Below, one piece after another: positions 20,566 to 32,480 of a stretch of 64,000 nucleotides of DNA; position 1 is the stretch's first letter; each line of letters opens with the position of its first letter. The DNA lies in assembly GCA_907163345.1 (NCBI GenBank), contig CAJQUN010000001.1, positions 4,464,001 through 4,528,000 of the forward strand, given 5' to 3'. This DNA comes from Haberlea rhodopensis. Its lineage: Eukaryota; Streptophyta; Magnoliopsida; Lamiales; Gesneriaceae. The notes under the pieces are model-generated. The model was not told where the DNA came from and did not search any database. It saw nothing but the letters and a program-made list of their open reading frames with translations. Made by a program: the position numbers and the translations under genes.

Positions 20566-21690
20566 CTTACTTTTTTCAATTAATATTTTATAATATGTTT
20601 TTTTAGGTGTATATTTTTTTTAACAAAGAACATTTGTTGGGTGACATTTATAAAAATTTAGTTCCTAAAATTTTGAACTATGGCATGGTTTGGTGGCATA
20701 TATGGCTACATTGTATATATAAAATTAAGTATTTGATTAACTGGTTGTTATACATTCAAATTTTTTTATCGTTTTGAGTCCGTATTTAGGCAGGTTGGAA
20801 AAGTTCCAATCCCCTACCCGTCTTAGATTCAGGGTGTGTCAACCTGCCAAAAAAAATTAAAAATTTAGTTTTATTAGATTTAAATTAATAATAAGTTATA
20901 TTTTAATTAATTAATCAATTTTATTTAAGTTGATTAGCTGATGGATAGGCGGACCATGTCGTCAACCCAAATGGGTCGTCAATTTAGCTCTGTTTCCAAA
21001 TGGATTGAAAAATCCTGGCCCAACCCATATATTTGACGGATCGGATTCAACAGATTCAATCCATTTTGACGGCTCTACTACTGCTGTCAATTATTATGAA
21101 AAGTTATATGTAACATATGGCTGCGTCGTTCATTAAGGAAACATTTCTCACTCATCATGTAATAATATTAATAATAATAATAATAATAATAATAATTTGA
21201 ATTTAAATTTGAATTTGGGTTGGATTCCACTTAGAGGTGTCAAAACGAGTCAGGTCCAACCAAATAAGCGGGTTGAGTCAGCAATTTTTAGGTCCACCTA
21301 GCCCAAACAAGACGCAGGTTTTGGGAGGTTGGCCCGCCTAGCCCAAATGTGCCGCTGGCCAGGCCCTTTTTTTGTTTAAAAAAATTTGTCCTCAATTCAT
21401 ATATAGGAACTCAATATCACATTGAAGAATCCGATCTACTATATATTTTTTATTTGGTCGTACTTGAAAACTGCAATATATATTTCAAAATTGAGTAAAA
21501 TAATTATTTCATAGTCAATTATTTTTAGTAGCAGAGTTAATATCTTGATAAAATACGAAGGAGGTTTCAATATTTTTCTACTATCAGTTATAATTTCGGC
21601 CAGTTTAGTTAAAAAAAATTTGAAGTTTTTTTTTTAAATTTCGGTGGGCTGGCCGTCCCAATCCAATAAAAATTCGAATAAAAATTCGAT
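20566..21690. other. AT-rich intergenic DNA with probable hAT-like remnants
   Basis: No gene is seen. Two short GC-richer stretches (about 20830-21077 and 21232-21380) have ends resembling hAT-type termini: TTTTGACGGCTCTA at the right of the first and TAGAGGTGTCAAAACG at the left of the second. They also hold GGTTGGCCCGCC-like motifs. No matching 8-bp duplications were found, so these are remnants at best. Confidence 0.4.
21163..21197. repeat. (AAT)n microsatellite
   Basis: About eleven ATA/AAT units. Confidence 0.9.
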
Positions 21691-21818
21691 ATAAATTCGA
21701 TTCCTTATCCCCCTGCTTTCTTCTCTTGGATTGGTGGGAGAGATAAAACCCAAAGAAAGATTTCTCCCTCCGAACGCCTCTCCTCTGGCGGAGAGATTAA
21801 TTTTGGATTTGCTCAAAG

Positions 21819-24800
21819 ATGAATACGACTTCTCTAGAAGCTATCGAGATTTCTGTCATTCCAGAGCAGCAGGAGATGAAGGAGACGCCGCCGGTCTATG
21901 TTTCCGCGGTGGACCCGTTTCTCGTTGAAGCTCTTCAGAATCCTCGTCATCGTCTGACTAGTAAGTTTGTTTTCGCTTTTTGGTGATTTTGTTGTTTAAG
22001 TTCAAATTTCTGTATTCGTTCTTGTTTTGGCTGCGTGAATTTGTTTATGATGTTGTACTTGAGGTGGATTTGTGCTCTTTGTGGCTGGCGAAGTTGGAAG
22101 TTTGAAATTATTGAGGTAGATCTAATTGGATTTTGGTTTTGTGAATTAGGGTATGAGTTGATTGGGTTTTATTGGTTGTGTGGATTTGGGAATTTTGGGT
22201 GCTTAGTTTAATTAGATCTGGGTTGGGAAAGCTGAACTGTGGTTGGTAGGTTTTGCTAATATATACAACTGCAAAGAAACATAGAGGCATAGTGTTGTGT
22301 CCAGCATGCTGTTGAACTAAATTGCATTGCTTGCAAATTTTGTTGGTGCTATCCTGAATTGCGTGAGCTAGGTTTTGACGGATGGTTGTATCGATCTTGT
22401 TCTTCTTGTACTGGTGCTTGCAACAATTATTATTTTGCATCGTAATTGGAAGTACTCGAGAGTAATGGGTTACGCATATTTCATATATGAAAGAATGAAT
22501 TGCTTGTAATATTATGATTAGCGTTGTGTGTTCAATTTCTCTTCAAAGTTATTCATTTCCAGTCGCATCGTAATTGGAAGTACTCGAGAGTTACATGAGT
22601 TACACATATTTCATATATGAAAGAATGAATGAATTGCTTGTGAATATTATGATTAGCTTTGGGTGTTGAATTTTGCCTTTAAAGTTATTCATTTCCAGTG
22701 GTTATTAATGGCTGTCAGAAACAATATTTAGAATCGGAAGTTGGCTAACTTCTATACTTTACGGCAGAATACTACTTTATTTGCATTCTCATACTTATTT
22801 TTTGTGTGTTTAGTTTTTGCTGTATTGCTTTCCTTATGTACTAACTGAGTATGATTGCTGCGGAGATATTTTTCACTGATGTTGGTTTCCACTTACATAT
22901 GATGGGACTTTATTTGACTATTTTAATATCCACTAGTGTGAAATTTACCACAAAACTTCGATGTTAATAACGTTTTTGTTGTCAAGATGTACTTGCCTTG
23001 GGGATGTGTAAATCATCTTTTATGGCTGGTGAAATTTGAACTTGATAGCATTGCTTTAAGATATTTGAATAATTAATTCACGTTTCAATTTTTTTTTCAG
23101 CATTGCTTTAAGATATTTGAATGATTAATTCACGTTTCAATTTTTTCCTTTCTGTTTAATATTTGGATAAGATTGATGATATATATTTTCTGTAACTAAT
23201 TTTACCAGTTCTACGGATGGAACTCGACATACAAAGGTTCTTTCGGGATTCTGATCTACAGCTGCTTGTATTTCCGCACTTCCCTACTTCATATCTGCGT
23301 CTTGCAGCTCATCGTGTTGCTCAACATTATGGCTTGCAGACCATGATTCAGGATAATGGTGTAGATGGCCAAGGAAGTGGAATTTTGGTTATAAAGAAGC
23401 CAGGCAGCAAGTTCCCTGCTATCTGCTTATCAGATGTTCCTGCGAAAGAGGCAGAAAATGAAAAACCTGATAAAATCAAAATCGTCACAAGGCCTAGAGC
23501 TTCTAGAGGTTCCTCAAGTGACGCCAATGAACAAGGGACTAAACGTAGTTCGTTAAGAACTGTGGAAGAGAGGAAGGAGGAGTATGACAGAGCACGGGCT
23601 CGTATTTTCCGTAGTTCGAGCGGTTCTGAGTCAGAAGATGCATTAGCTCGGGTTGCCTCTGACATGAGGAGTTTAACTATAGATGAGAATGAGATTTCAA
23701 GGAACCTGGATGTGGAAGGTGACAAGAGCATCTGCAGCAGAGATATCAGTAGTTCCTCAAGAGTAGCCATACTTAGGGACAGGGAAAAAGACCGCACTGA
23801 CCCTGATTATGATCGCAGTTATGAAAGGTAGTGAGAACTTGCATTTCACATCACGGACTTTTTGTAATTTGAACGATTCAGCTGATGTTTGGAGGTATCT
23901 ATAGGCATATAGTATCGAAAGATAGACCTCATTGATACACTTAATAAATGGACAAGACGGAGTAACTACATCTGTAGGTGATTTAGCTGAACCTCCCAAT
24001 TTCAGTCCCCTATCGACCATATTGGTAGTCTTTTGTGTGCAGATTGTAGAAAACTAATCTGCGATTTTTTTTTTTAAATTTCTGATTTGATGCAGATATG
24101 TTAAAAACACTCCCAACACTCAAAGTTTCAGCTTAGGACCTTGTAGTATGCAGAAGCTCCAGCCTCCATTTGTCCATTATGATTCTGTTGTCCCTCAGTT
24201 GCATCAGATGCCTGCACCTCACGCTTCTCTTAACTACAGTAGCCCAGTGATGAGCCCTTATTGTACTGTGGGAGTGAATCAGACTTCTAGGGATGCTTTA
24301 TATGTGCAATGGCAAACCCAATCCATGATGTATGCACAGTCGTACAACCAAATGAGACGCCCCTTTTTTCAGGTAAACGCCATCTTCTCATCACATTTTC
24401 CTTAACTATCATTATTGAACTAACTTTGGAGTATTTCTGAATTGAAGAATTTGAAACTAATGAATTTTAAAGCCATGATTTAAATCCATCGCGCTTGTTG
24501 GGACATTGTTAGGATTCAATGAATTTGAAATCCCCCTTCTATTTTTTATTGTTGATGAACTAATATAATGGATATCTCTCGTCAAATGTAATCTTTCGAA
24601 ATTAGTTTCTCAAATCCAAATCTCTCCATGTAAAAACAACTTTAAATGGTTGTTATATGGTTTCTGTTGTAGTTTAACACTTTTTATGTTGCTGTGCCCA
24701 GTTATTCTCTTTTCCCAAGAGCGTCACAATTTTGCATGACTAATGCAGTGCCTTTACTAGTTTATTCTTTTCGTTTTTTTCATTTCGTGAATTTGGTGTT

Positions 24801-25010
24801 TAAGGATGCAATACAATCTTCCTTGTGATATTCTTTTCTGTCACCTCTCGTTACTTTATAGTACTTCCATATCATTTTAATTGACGTTTTACATTCTAAA
24901 CTGAAAAGTGTTACATTGGAAAATCATGAAAATTTATGTCTGTGTAATCTTTCTCGTAGGCTCCCTTCTGTCAGCAGCCACTGACATTTGAGTACTCCCA
25001 GAATCATTGA
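21819..25010 (+). CDS. R3H-SUZ domain RNA-binding protein, four exons, 362 aa
   Basis: Exons: 21819-21960, 23209-23827, 24096-24372, 24960-25010. All introns are GT-AG and phases join correctly (1089 coding bases). Exon 1 encodes VDPFLVEALQNPRHRLT, and exon 2 continues with ILRMELDIQRFF. The R3H nucleic-acid-binding domain spans about residues 40-110, with the R-x3-H signature at R78 and H82 (LRLAAHR). A basic SUZ domain covers about 136-185 (IKIVTRPRAS ... RARARIFRS). The C-terminal half is low-complexity, rich in Ser then Gln/Pro/Tyr/Met, and ends FEYSQNH. Plant R3H-SUZ proteins of this size are thought to bind single-stranded nucleic acid. The precise role is unknown. The start is the first ATG after a pyrimidine-rich leader and gives the conserved N-terminus. 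It is the only intact host gene here. Confidence 0.9.
22437..22700. repeat. 128-bp tandem duplication in R3H gene intron 1
   Basis: Copies 22437-22564 and 22565-22700 both run from GCATCGTAATTGGAAGTACT to TTATTCATTTCCAGT, with several substitutions and small indels. Confidence 0.88.
23048..23149. repeat. 52-bp tandem duplication near the intron 1 acceptor
   Basis: Copies start at 23048 and 23100 (GCATTGCTTTAAGATATTTG). The first copy ends in a T-run followed by CAG at 23098-23100, creating a strong-looking decoy splice acceptor 108 bases before the true one at 23208. Confidence 0.88.
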
Positions 25011-26940
25011 TGAGAGACAGAATATTTGGTGGGTAATGTCTGTATTAATAGGTATACTTCTTAGGTAAAGTGTTGGGAGACAAACTTTCCATCATTTTAC
25101 TATTTTTTGTACGTTTTAGTATGGACTAATCATTACTTTTTGTAGCCAAATTACATTCTTACTTGTCTACTTATTTAAATTTTTAATTTTTTTTGTTAAT
25201 CATTATATTCTCGATTTCGTGGGGGGTCGGTTATTTGGATTTTTTTTTGTGTGTTTTGAATCGTATACCTTTTAAAATCCTGCTTAGAAAACTTGTCAGA
25301 TTAATTTTGGCCTGACTTTTTTTCCTTCTTGGAGTCCATTATTTCAATTTCCATCTACTATAAACAAATTTTTTTCTTGATGTATATATGTATATATCTT
25401 ACATCTAAAAGTTGAACTAAACATATTTTTTAAAATAATTTTCAAAAACTAGTTCAAAATTATAAATCGATGACGAAAAAGCCATATTTTGATTTTCGAC
25501 TTTGTGAAAAATAGTGGAGAAATTAGTAAAAAGACTTAATGTGTGTTTCCAAATGCTTCTTAAAAGTGTTTGTCTGTTTTTAAGACAAAGTTAGATTGTT
25601 GGTGTTTGAGTTTATTGTGCTTATGCTTAGGGTGTGTTTTAGATTGCTTATTCAAAACACTTTTATGTTGTTTTTGCTTAAAGTTGAAAATATTGTTTTT
25701 AAACAAAATCATGGATCCTTTGCTATAATGGTGGGTTGGCAGTTGAAATTAATTAATATTTTTTTTTTGAGTTTATGTATAACTATTTGTTTATTTATTC
25801 CACACAATTTTAAATCACAGAGAAACATAAACTTCTTGCGGGAAATTATGTTTCGCCAATTTCATAATTCCAATGATTAAGAAACATTAATATTCAAAAT
25901 TAAATGGCAACATGGTAGATTTCCAAGAATATAAAATTATGAATTAAATCGAGCCATATATATTCACAAGCACATTGGGATGTAAAGGCTCACAAGTACT
26001 GGTTGAAAAACAAGTTTATCCATGAGATTTGCCCCAAACGTCATCGATCTTCGTAGAAGAATATGAGGGAAGTCTACGAGTTGAACGCGAAATAAGTTTG
26101 TGAAATTTCCCAAGACAATCTCTGTTGTAAGGGAACAATAACAACTAAGCCTTTAATTTCAATGAATTGAGGTATATTACATGAACAATAGCGAGAATAT
26201 CCCAATGTCTCTAGATTATTACTGCTGTAAGGGAACTAGTGGCAAAATATCTGTTTTTCGGAGCTGCTTCGAGGATCCCAAAGCTGGGAGCAGCTACGAA
26301 ATTTGAGGTATGTAGTCACTTTCAACAACGTTAGCAACACCACGAAAAAGTTTTACGGAATAAAAACCTTGTGATTCGAAATCATGAGCAAAATAAAAAT
26401 CTATGTGACTCGAACTCAGGAGCAAAATATTTCGAATCCCTTGTAAGAAAAGTAATGATTTATGGATTAGAAACTCAAGAAGCAACAGAATTACACTGTG
26501 CACGACTTGATTGATTCTAATTGGTAAACTGCAGTCCACATGAACATTAGAAAAAATAAGGTTACCAACAGTGAACCCCTGTTTCAAAATAGATAGATTA
26601 CACCAATGTGGTGTGAAATATGCAGTTTACGCCTCTGTGTTTTCAAAATAGGCAGTTTACCCCATTTGCTTTGCAAATAGAAACCTAACCCCATATAGTT
26701 TGTGAATATGTGCAAAACAGTCATCCATGTATGATATGTATTGCAAACCGCAGATGGGTAAAGTGTATATTTTGAAAACCACGGGGCGGTAACTGTCCAT
26801 TTACAAACATGAGATAAAGTGTATATTAGATATCACGTGGGTAAAAAACCTTAGAATAATTTTCTAAAAAAAAAAAAGAACCTTAAAATAACTTATGAAC
26901 TGCATAATCTCCCTCGAAAAAGTCAATTATCGATACTAAA
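25011..26940. other. R3H 3' region and AT-rich intergenic DNA
   Basis: Holds the 3' UTR of the R3H gene (no clear poly(A) signal chosen) and AT-rich sequence without coding evidence. A MITE-like fragment lies at 25537-25740. From 26580 to 26870 there are degenerate repeats of a GCAGTTTACxCC phrase that I cannot assign. Confidence 0.5.
25537..25740. mobile_element. MITE-like fragment related to 63040-63360
   Basis: 25627-25735 (GGTGTGTTTTAGATTGCTTATTC ... GTTTTTAAACAAAATCAT) is similar to the reverse complement of about 63260-63355. 25540-25610 (GTGTGTTTCCAAATGCTTC) resembles the other end at 63047. The two ends sit back to back with the middle missing. No clear TSD. Confidence 0.45.
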
Positions 26941-27226
26941 TCATCCCCCGTCGGAAACAACGTAAGAACTTTCCTCCCATTTGTGGTGCCAACCGGTTCC
27001 ATATCCTCCACATATGCTAGAGGCATCACAGAACCACCAAATTTTCTGAACTTGTTGCTGCGATTGCCTCATAACGGATGATCGAATTGTGCTTTTGGCA
27101 GCGAGTGACCAAATGGCCTGAACTGCTTTTGCAGTTGCTGGTGGTGCTGCATTGCCGATGCAAAAGGTATAAATGGCAAGAAATGCTCTGGATTCCCTGA
27201 GCTGACACGGGGGAGCTGGCAAATAA
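26941..27226 (-). pseudogene. G2-like MYB pseudogene, C-terminal part
   Basis: On the minus strand, right after the copia B insertion, the frame continues FASSPV from the 35077 side and runs through Met/Gln/His/Pro-rich sequence (FLPFIPFASAMQHHQQLQ) to a terminal NGRKVLTLFPTGDD and TGA at 26941-26943. At least one frameshift lies after FASSPV. It belongs with 35077-35540, the two halves being separated only by copia B and its AATAA duplication. Confidence 0.65.
27222..27226. repeat. TSD of copia B, left copy
   Basis: AATAA, repeated at 35077-35081. Confidence 0.9.
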
Positions 27227-27738
27227 TGTTGGGGCATCAGAGAAATCAGCATATAATTGAGGTAATAACGCAGCGGATATCACACATATAATCAACAATT
27301 GATAAAAAGGAACACTAAAATTTATAGTGGTTCCCCCCAAATTGGGCTATGTCCACTCGAGAACCTCAATAAAATTACTTCTTTATTGATAATAAAGAAG
27401 ACAACAAAATTGAGAATACAAAGTATTTCACTCAGAACACTGTGATTTTAATGATCGCTTTCTCTCCACTAATCCTAATCCTTCCAAGGATAAAATCTAC
27501 TTAAGAAATTCTAACACTCAATCTCTTTTTACCTCAACACTTTAATTTATAGAAAAAGAAAATATTTGTGTTTTTGGAATTATTTTGGAATGAAGAATGA
27601 GTGTGTATTTATAGGTGGAGATTATGGAAGAAAATAAAGTTAATACCTCATTGCTTACATAAGCAAACCCGTCAAATTTGACTAACCCAAACACATGTTA
27701 ATTAGTTGTCAAATTTGAATTCATAAGAAGTTGGCTTG
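27227..27738 (-). repeat. Copia B 3' LTR, main part
   Basis: Starts TGTTGGGGCATCAG on the plus strand and aligns with 34556-35063. It is interrupted after TTGGCTTG. The last ten bases (ATTCTTAACA) reappear at 29364-29373 beyond the solo LTR. Confidence 0.9.
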
Positions 27739-29358
27739 TGTGATGCCTAAAAATAATCCATGTGTTAATTAGTAGAAATCATCATTATATGTTAATGATC
27801 GAATGTTATAGACTCGGGTTCAGGTTGAACCGATAAAGATAGAATACATGAAATGATTTTTATATGAGTTAATGCTGAGTATAAGAAGATGGATTCAGAC
27901 TTTGAAACACATAGTACATATTGTACACCTAAAATTGCCTACAAAAAATTCTCTCAAACCCTTGTTTTCTCTTGAGTTTTAGCTTGGAAATCAAGAAAAA
28001 ACTTGATTCTAGACTGAAGTCAAGTGCTTTGGTAAGGATTTTGAGTTATGTAAACTTGTTTTCTTGCAAAGATAACATGTGTTGGAAGTGAAGTAGTATT
28101 TCTTTGAGCTAATAGAACTTGGATTGAAGCAAGTAAACTTGATTTATTGATAAAAGAAGTACATATATTGATGTAGTATTGTTTTTGTGAAGTTTTGAAA
28201 GTATAAATTGTGATGTATGTGTTAAACCTTGAAGATATGCATGAAAATCCCTTGTTTTTGCTCTCTTATGAACTGTCTGTCGCCTTGCGATCGATCGCGA
28301 GGCAGGTCGCGATCCATCGCGTCGCGAGACAGGGAGCGATCGATCGCGAGAGGCTAGAAAATTTTAAGGCGGTTTAATGTTGTAGCGATCGATCACTAGA
28401 TCATGACCTATCGATCGCTTGCTTTGCGGTCGATCGCTGGTTGAGACCGATCGATCGCTAGGGTTATTGAATTGAAGCGATCGATCGCTGGATAGGGCCG
28501 ATCGATCGCTAGGTCTATTTAGTGAAAATGTTATAATTTCTTGGTATTTGTATAATGACGTTGATTATAACATTGAGTTGTTGAATTTTATGTAGCACCA
28601 TGTCAGGGAACATGTCAAAGAGGATGTTAACAAATAACTACTATTTTTCTATTTTGGAAAAAGATGGCATGTACGTGTTGACGTACGAGTATTGATGATG
28701 CATTTATGATGTATATATGTGATGATGGATATATACATGTTGATGAGATTATGAGATTGTTGTGAATGATGCTGTGAGACATGATGTTGTTGAGGCATGA
28801 GATAAGACTGTTATAACGCGTGAGCTATATATATTATATATATTGCTAATATGAAGATGTGAGGAGGTTCCACTGGCATATTGAGCGGAAAGGCAATATC
28901 ATATATGCTCCGTTATAACAGGGTGATGAATGATATTCATCGGACATGTCATGACATATTAGTTGTATTGTGATTTGATGTATGTGCAGGAGCAACTAAG
29001 AATGAGCATTTCAATGCATGCAGTTGTTTATACAATATTTATGCATTTTATTGATGTTGGATTGATAATATCATCTATATACTCATATTGTGTGGTTGTT
29101 AGAACGGGACTCATAGACGGGGGGAGGCCGGGATTGTGAGTCTATCGTCCGCTGGTAAGACATAAACTGATCGAGATTTAAACTTAAGACGATTTTGACA
29201 TGTAAATGATGTAAATTATGTTACGTATGAGAACAATGTAATAGAGAGATGTAGTGAATATGTTGATCAGTAGTAATCTTATCTTAATCCAATAAAGTAA
29301 AAAATGTTATTTACTTAATTGTATGTTTAGTTAATGATTAAGGTAACAAGGTCTCACA
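27739..29358 (+). mobile_element. Solo LTR (Ty3/gypsy type, 1.62 kb)
   Basis: Runs from TGTGATGCC to GGTCTCACA with matching TGTGA/TCACA ends, flanked by GCTTG at 27734-27738 and 29359-29363. It encodes nothing. It carries a CGATCGATCG palindrome array like gypsy-2 but no obvious overall identity to that LTR. The start TGTGATGCC resembles chromovirus LTRs, so orientation is tentatively plus. A solo LTR arises by recombination between the two LTRs of a full element. Confidence 0.88.
28285..28515. promoter_or_regulatory. Palindrome array in the solo LTR
   Basis: About nine CGATCGATCG-like sites, several decayed (CGATCCATCG, CGATCGATCAC, GGTCGATCG), most with the G/C flank giving GCGATCGATCGC. 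An AT-rich TATATATTATATATA stretch lies about 310 bases downstream. Same motif as in gypsy-2, with different spacing and flanks. Confidence 0.75.
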
Positions 29359-29373
29359 GCTTGATTCTTAACA

Positions 29374-31312
29374 ATATTCCCCCTCAAGCTCATTTTGTGA
29401 ATTTGATCAAATCTGCAACTGCTCTACAGTATTCCAACTTCCATTTCGGTAATGTCTTGGTCATCATATCAGACCCATTTTTATCTGTGTGGATCTTCCA
29501 CAGCTTTAACAATTTCTTCTCCAATACATCCCGAATCCAATGATATCGAACATCAATATGCTTTGATCTTGAATGTATTGAAGGATTCTTCCCAAGATGG
29601 ATTGCTCTCCGACTGTCACAGAACAACTTGTACTGATCTTGCACAAAATTTAATTCCCCTAAAAACCTTTCATCCACAACAACTCCTTACATGTCTCAAT
29701 TGCTGCAATAAACTCTGCTTCAGTGGTTGACAAAGCTATACACTTTTGCAATTTTGACTGCCATGACACAACCCCCTGCAAATGTAATCAGGTACCCTAA
29801 TGTTGACTTTTGAGAATTAACATCTCCGGGCATGTTCGCATCTGTGTAGCCTATCAACTCAAGTTTGGATCCTACAAAACTCAGTCTATGTTTAGAGGTG
29901 CCCCGTAGATATCTTAATACCCATTTTACTGCAGCCCAATGCTCCTTTCTCGGTTTCGAAAGGGATCTACTCACTACACCTACACAGTGAGCTAAGTCTG
30001 GCCAAGTACAAACCATGGCATACAACAGACTTCCAACTGCTGAAGCATATGGAGCATTTCTCATCTCTTGTTCCTCATCCTCTGTTTAAGGACTTTGATG
30101 TGAATTCAACTTGAAGTGGTTGGCAATAAGGCATCCAACTGCTTTTGCCTGGTCCATGTTGAATCTTTGGGGTAGCTTCTCAATATAATTCTCCTTCTTG
30201 GCATACATGTCTCGCTGGATTTCCATGCCAAGAATTCTTTTTTGCTGGCCCCAAGTCCTTCATTGCAAAGGTCTTGCTTAGTTGCTTATTTAGGTCTTTG
30301 ATTTTAGAAGCATCTTTGCCAACAATAAACATATAATCTACATAGAGGAGAAGCACCATCAAATCATCAGAGGTTTTTCTGACAAAACACACACTATCTC
30401 TGTTGAGTTATTACAGATTCAAACTTCTTATACCATTGTTTCGTTGCTTGTTTGAGACCGTACATACTCTTCTTTAGTCTGCACACAAGGTCTTCTTTCC
30501 CATTCTCTGCGAAACCTTCTCCTCCAAATCTCCATGAAGGAAAGCGGTCTTGACATCCATTTGTTCTATCTCCAGATCTAGCTCTGCTGCTAACCCCAGC
30601 ACAATCCGGATGGATGCCATCTTCACCACATGTGAGAAAATCTCGTCAAAGTCGACTCTCTGTTTCTGACTGAAACCTTTGACGATGATTCTAGCTTTAA
30701 ATCTTGGTTGACTACTGTGCTCTTCGTGCTTCAACCTGAACACCACTTATTTTTCAAAACTTTCTTGCCTTTCGGAAACTTCACCAGCTCAAATGTGTCT
30801 TTATCATGCAAGGATTGTATTTCATCTTGCATGGCCTCCATCCATTTATCAATGTGTTCAATGGTCATAGCTTCATTGAAGCTATCTGGTTCTCCCCCGT
30901 CAGTTAATAGAATATATTCATCCGGGAAATACTACTCTTCCAGAACATGTGGTATGAGAACCTTCTGCTGGTGGTTCACTGTGAACACGGACCTCATCAT
31001 CAGGTGGAACTTTCTCACGATCGTTCTGCACTTCTTCATCTTCAACCGGTTGTGGATTTACCGTTGAAGACAACTATTCAATATTTTCTTCATACCCACA
31101 ATTCTTCTCTACAGCATTCTCCAAGAATTCATTCTCCTGAAATACGGCATCACGACTTCTTATTGGCTTTTTGAGGTTTATATTGTAAAACTTGTATCCG
31201 AGTTGATCCTCGCCATAGCCTATAAATATGCACTTTCTTGTTTTGACATCCAACTTCTGTCTTTCATCCTTTAGTATATGAATATAAGCAACACATCCAA
31301 ATACCCGCAAAT
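29374..31312 (-). pseudogene. Copia B RT and RNase H remnant
   Basis: Scattered frames on the minus strand: post-integrase segment MRVFGCVAYIH (31074-31310), RT (FKARIIVKGFSQ, EQMDVKTAFLHGDL, 30474-30746), the RT active site as LLLYVDYMFIV near 30340 where the usual YVDD has lost its second Asp, and RNase H (YTDANMPGD, SRSKHIDVRYHWI, 29390-30064). The polypurine tract is at 29374-29388. Multiple stops and frameshifts, non-functional. Confidence 0.82.
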
Positions 31313-32472
31313 TAGGGGTGCTTACCGGGCCGGGTCAAACCGGACCCGGCCCGGATTCGGACCGTTAAGTCCGGTCCGAAACCGGAACCGGACTTAACGG
31401 TTCCGGTTCGCCCCGGAACCGATTAGAAACCGGTCCGGGGCGGTCCCGAAGAACCAAACCGGTAGCACCGCCGGTTCCGGTGCTACCGGTTTGGTTCCGG
31501 TTCCGGAACCGAAACCGGTAGTTTTTTTTAAAAAAAATAAATAAATAAATAAAAATAAAAAATGAAGAAGGCAACGGCTGTATAGCCGTTGCCTCTTCAA
31601 CGTTAACAAATGTTAACGTTGGCAACGGCTCTACAATGCAATCTCTCCAAAATATGTTTCAAATGTATTATAATCAACAGGCAAGTGAATCATCGCAACA
31701 AAGGCCTGTTGAAGAACAACCCCAAGCTCAATCTAAAGGTGGGGGCATCAATTTGCTTAGAATGCTGGGCAGGAAAAAACTTAAGGGAAAAGGACATTCT
31801 ACTAGCACGTCGACTGAGTTGCAAATTTATCTGAATTATCAATTTCTAACCGAAGACAACTTCGACGTCTTACAATGGTGGAAGTCCAATGCAGCACAAT
31901 TCCCTATCTTAGCCAAAATGGCTAGAGACGTGTATGCTGTACAAGCTTCAAGCGTCGCTTCTGAATCGGCATTCTCAACATGCGGCCGTATTATTGGAGA
32001 CTACAGAAGTAGTCTATCAGCTGATTCGTTATGCATGCTCACGTTACTTAAAGATTGGTTTGAAGCAGAATGCAAAAATAGAAGAGATGGGACGGTTGAC
32101 GAATTCGTAAATCATTATGACGAGCAAGAAGAAGAGAACGCCAAAACAATACTTATCAATTATGAAGACTGCTAAGTACTAAATTGTAATATTTTTTTAT
32201 TTAGATTTTCAATTGTCATGTCTTTACAATAATTTGTATGCATCTATATTATGAAATGAAGAAGAAATATATTGAATTTGTGATGAACATCATTGAAGAA
32301 ACATTTACAACATAAAAAAAAATCAAAAAACCGTTAAGGATCCGGACCAAACCGGAACCGGTTGGAATCGGAACCGGTTCGATCCGGATCCTTAACGGAC
32401 CAGACCGGTTCCGCCCATAACGGGTCCAAAATCGGCCGGTTCCGGTCTGGACCGGACCGGTAAGCAGCCCTA
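31313..32472 (+). mobile_element. Internally deleted hAT transposon in copia B
   Basis: Ends TAGGGGTGCTTACCGG and CCGGTAAGCAGCCCTA form an imperfect terminal inverted repeat and are flanked by a perfect 8-bp duplication CCGCAAAT (31305-31312 and 32473-32480), diagnostic for hAT. Both subterminal regions are packed with CCGGTTCCGGTT-type motifs. A perfect 19-bp inverted repeat with a 7-base loop sits at 31452-31496. It keeps only the 3' part of a transposase gene, so it is non-autonomous. Confidence 0.95.
31636..32175 (+). pseudogene. hAT transposase C-terminal (dimerisation) fragment
   Basis: 179 codons ending at NYEDC. The second half is the conserved hAT dimerisation region: LQWWKSNAAQFPILAKMARD, then SVASESAFSTCGR and DYRSSLSADSL. 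The N-terminal zinc finger and the catalytic core are absent, so it cannot transpose by itself. It could still dimerise if translated, though nothing shows that it is. Confidence 0.88.
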
Positions 32473-32480
32473 CCGCAAAT

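Noticed and set aside
21731..21928. Open frame MVGEIKPKERF at the start of the R3H gene
   Set aside because: It overlaps the 5' leader and exon 1 in the wrong frame. The frame starting at 21819 gives the conserved sequence and joins exon 2 in phase.
27227..27723. First reading of the copia B LTR as ending at AATTCA (27723)
   Set aside because: No TSD and no polypurine tract there. Recognising the solo LTR with its GCTTG duplication restores an LTR of equal length to its partner, plus AATAA flanks.
28285..28515. Regularly recurring palindromes considered as a CRISPR-like array
   Set aside because: Spacers are short and irregular, the repeat is 10-12 bp, and the context is a plant solo LTR with a TSD.
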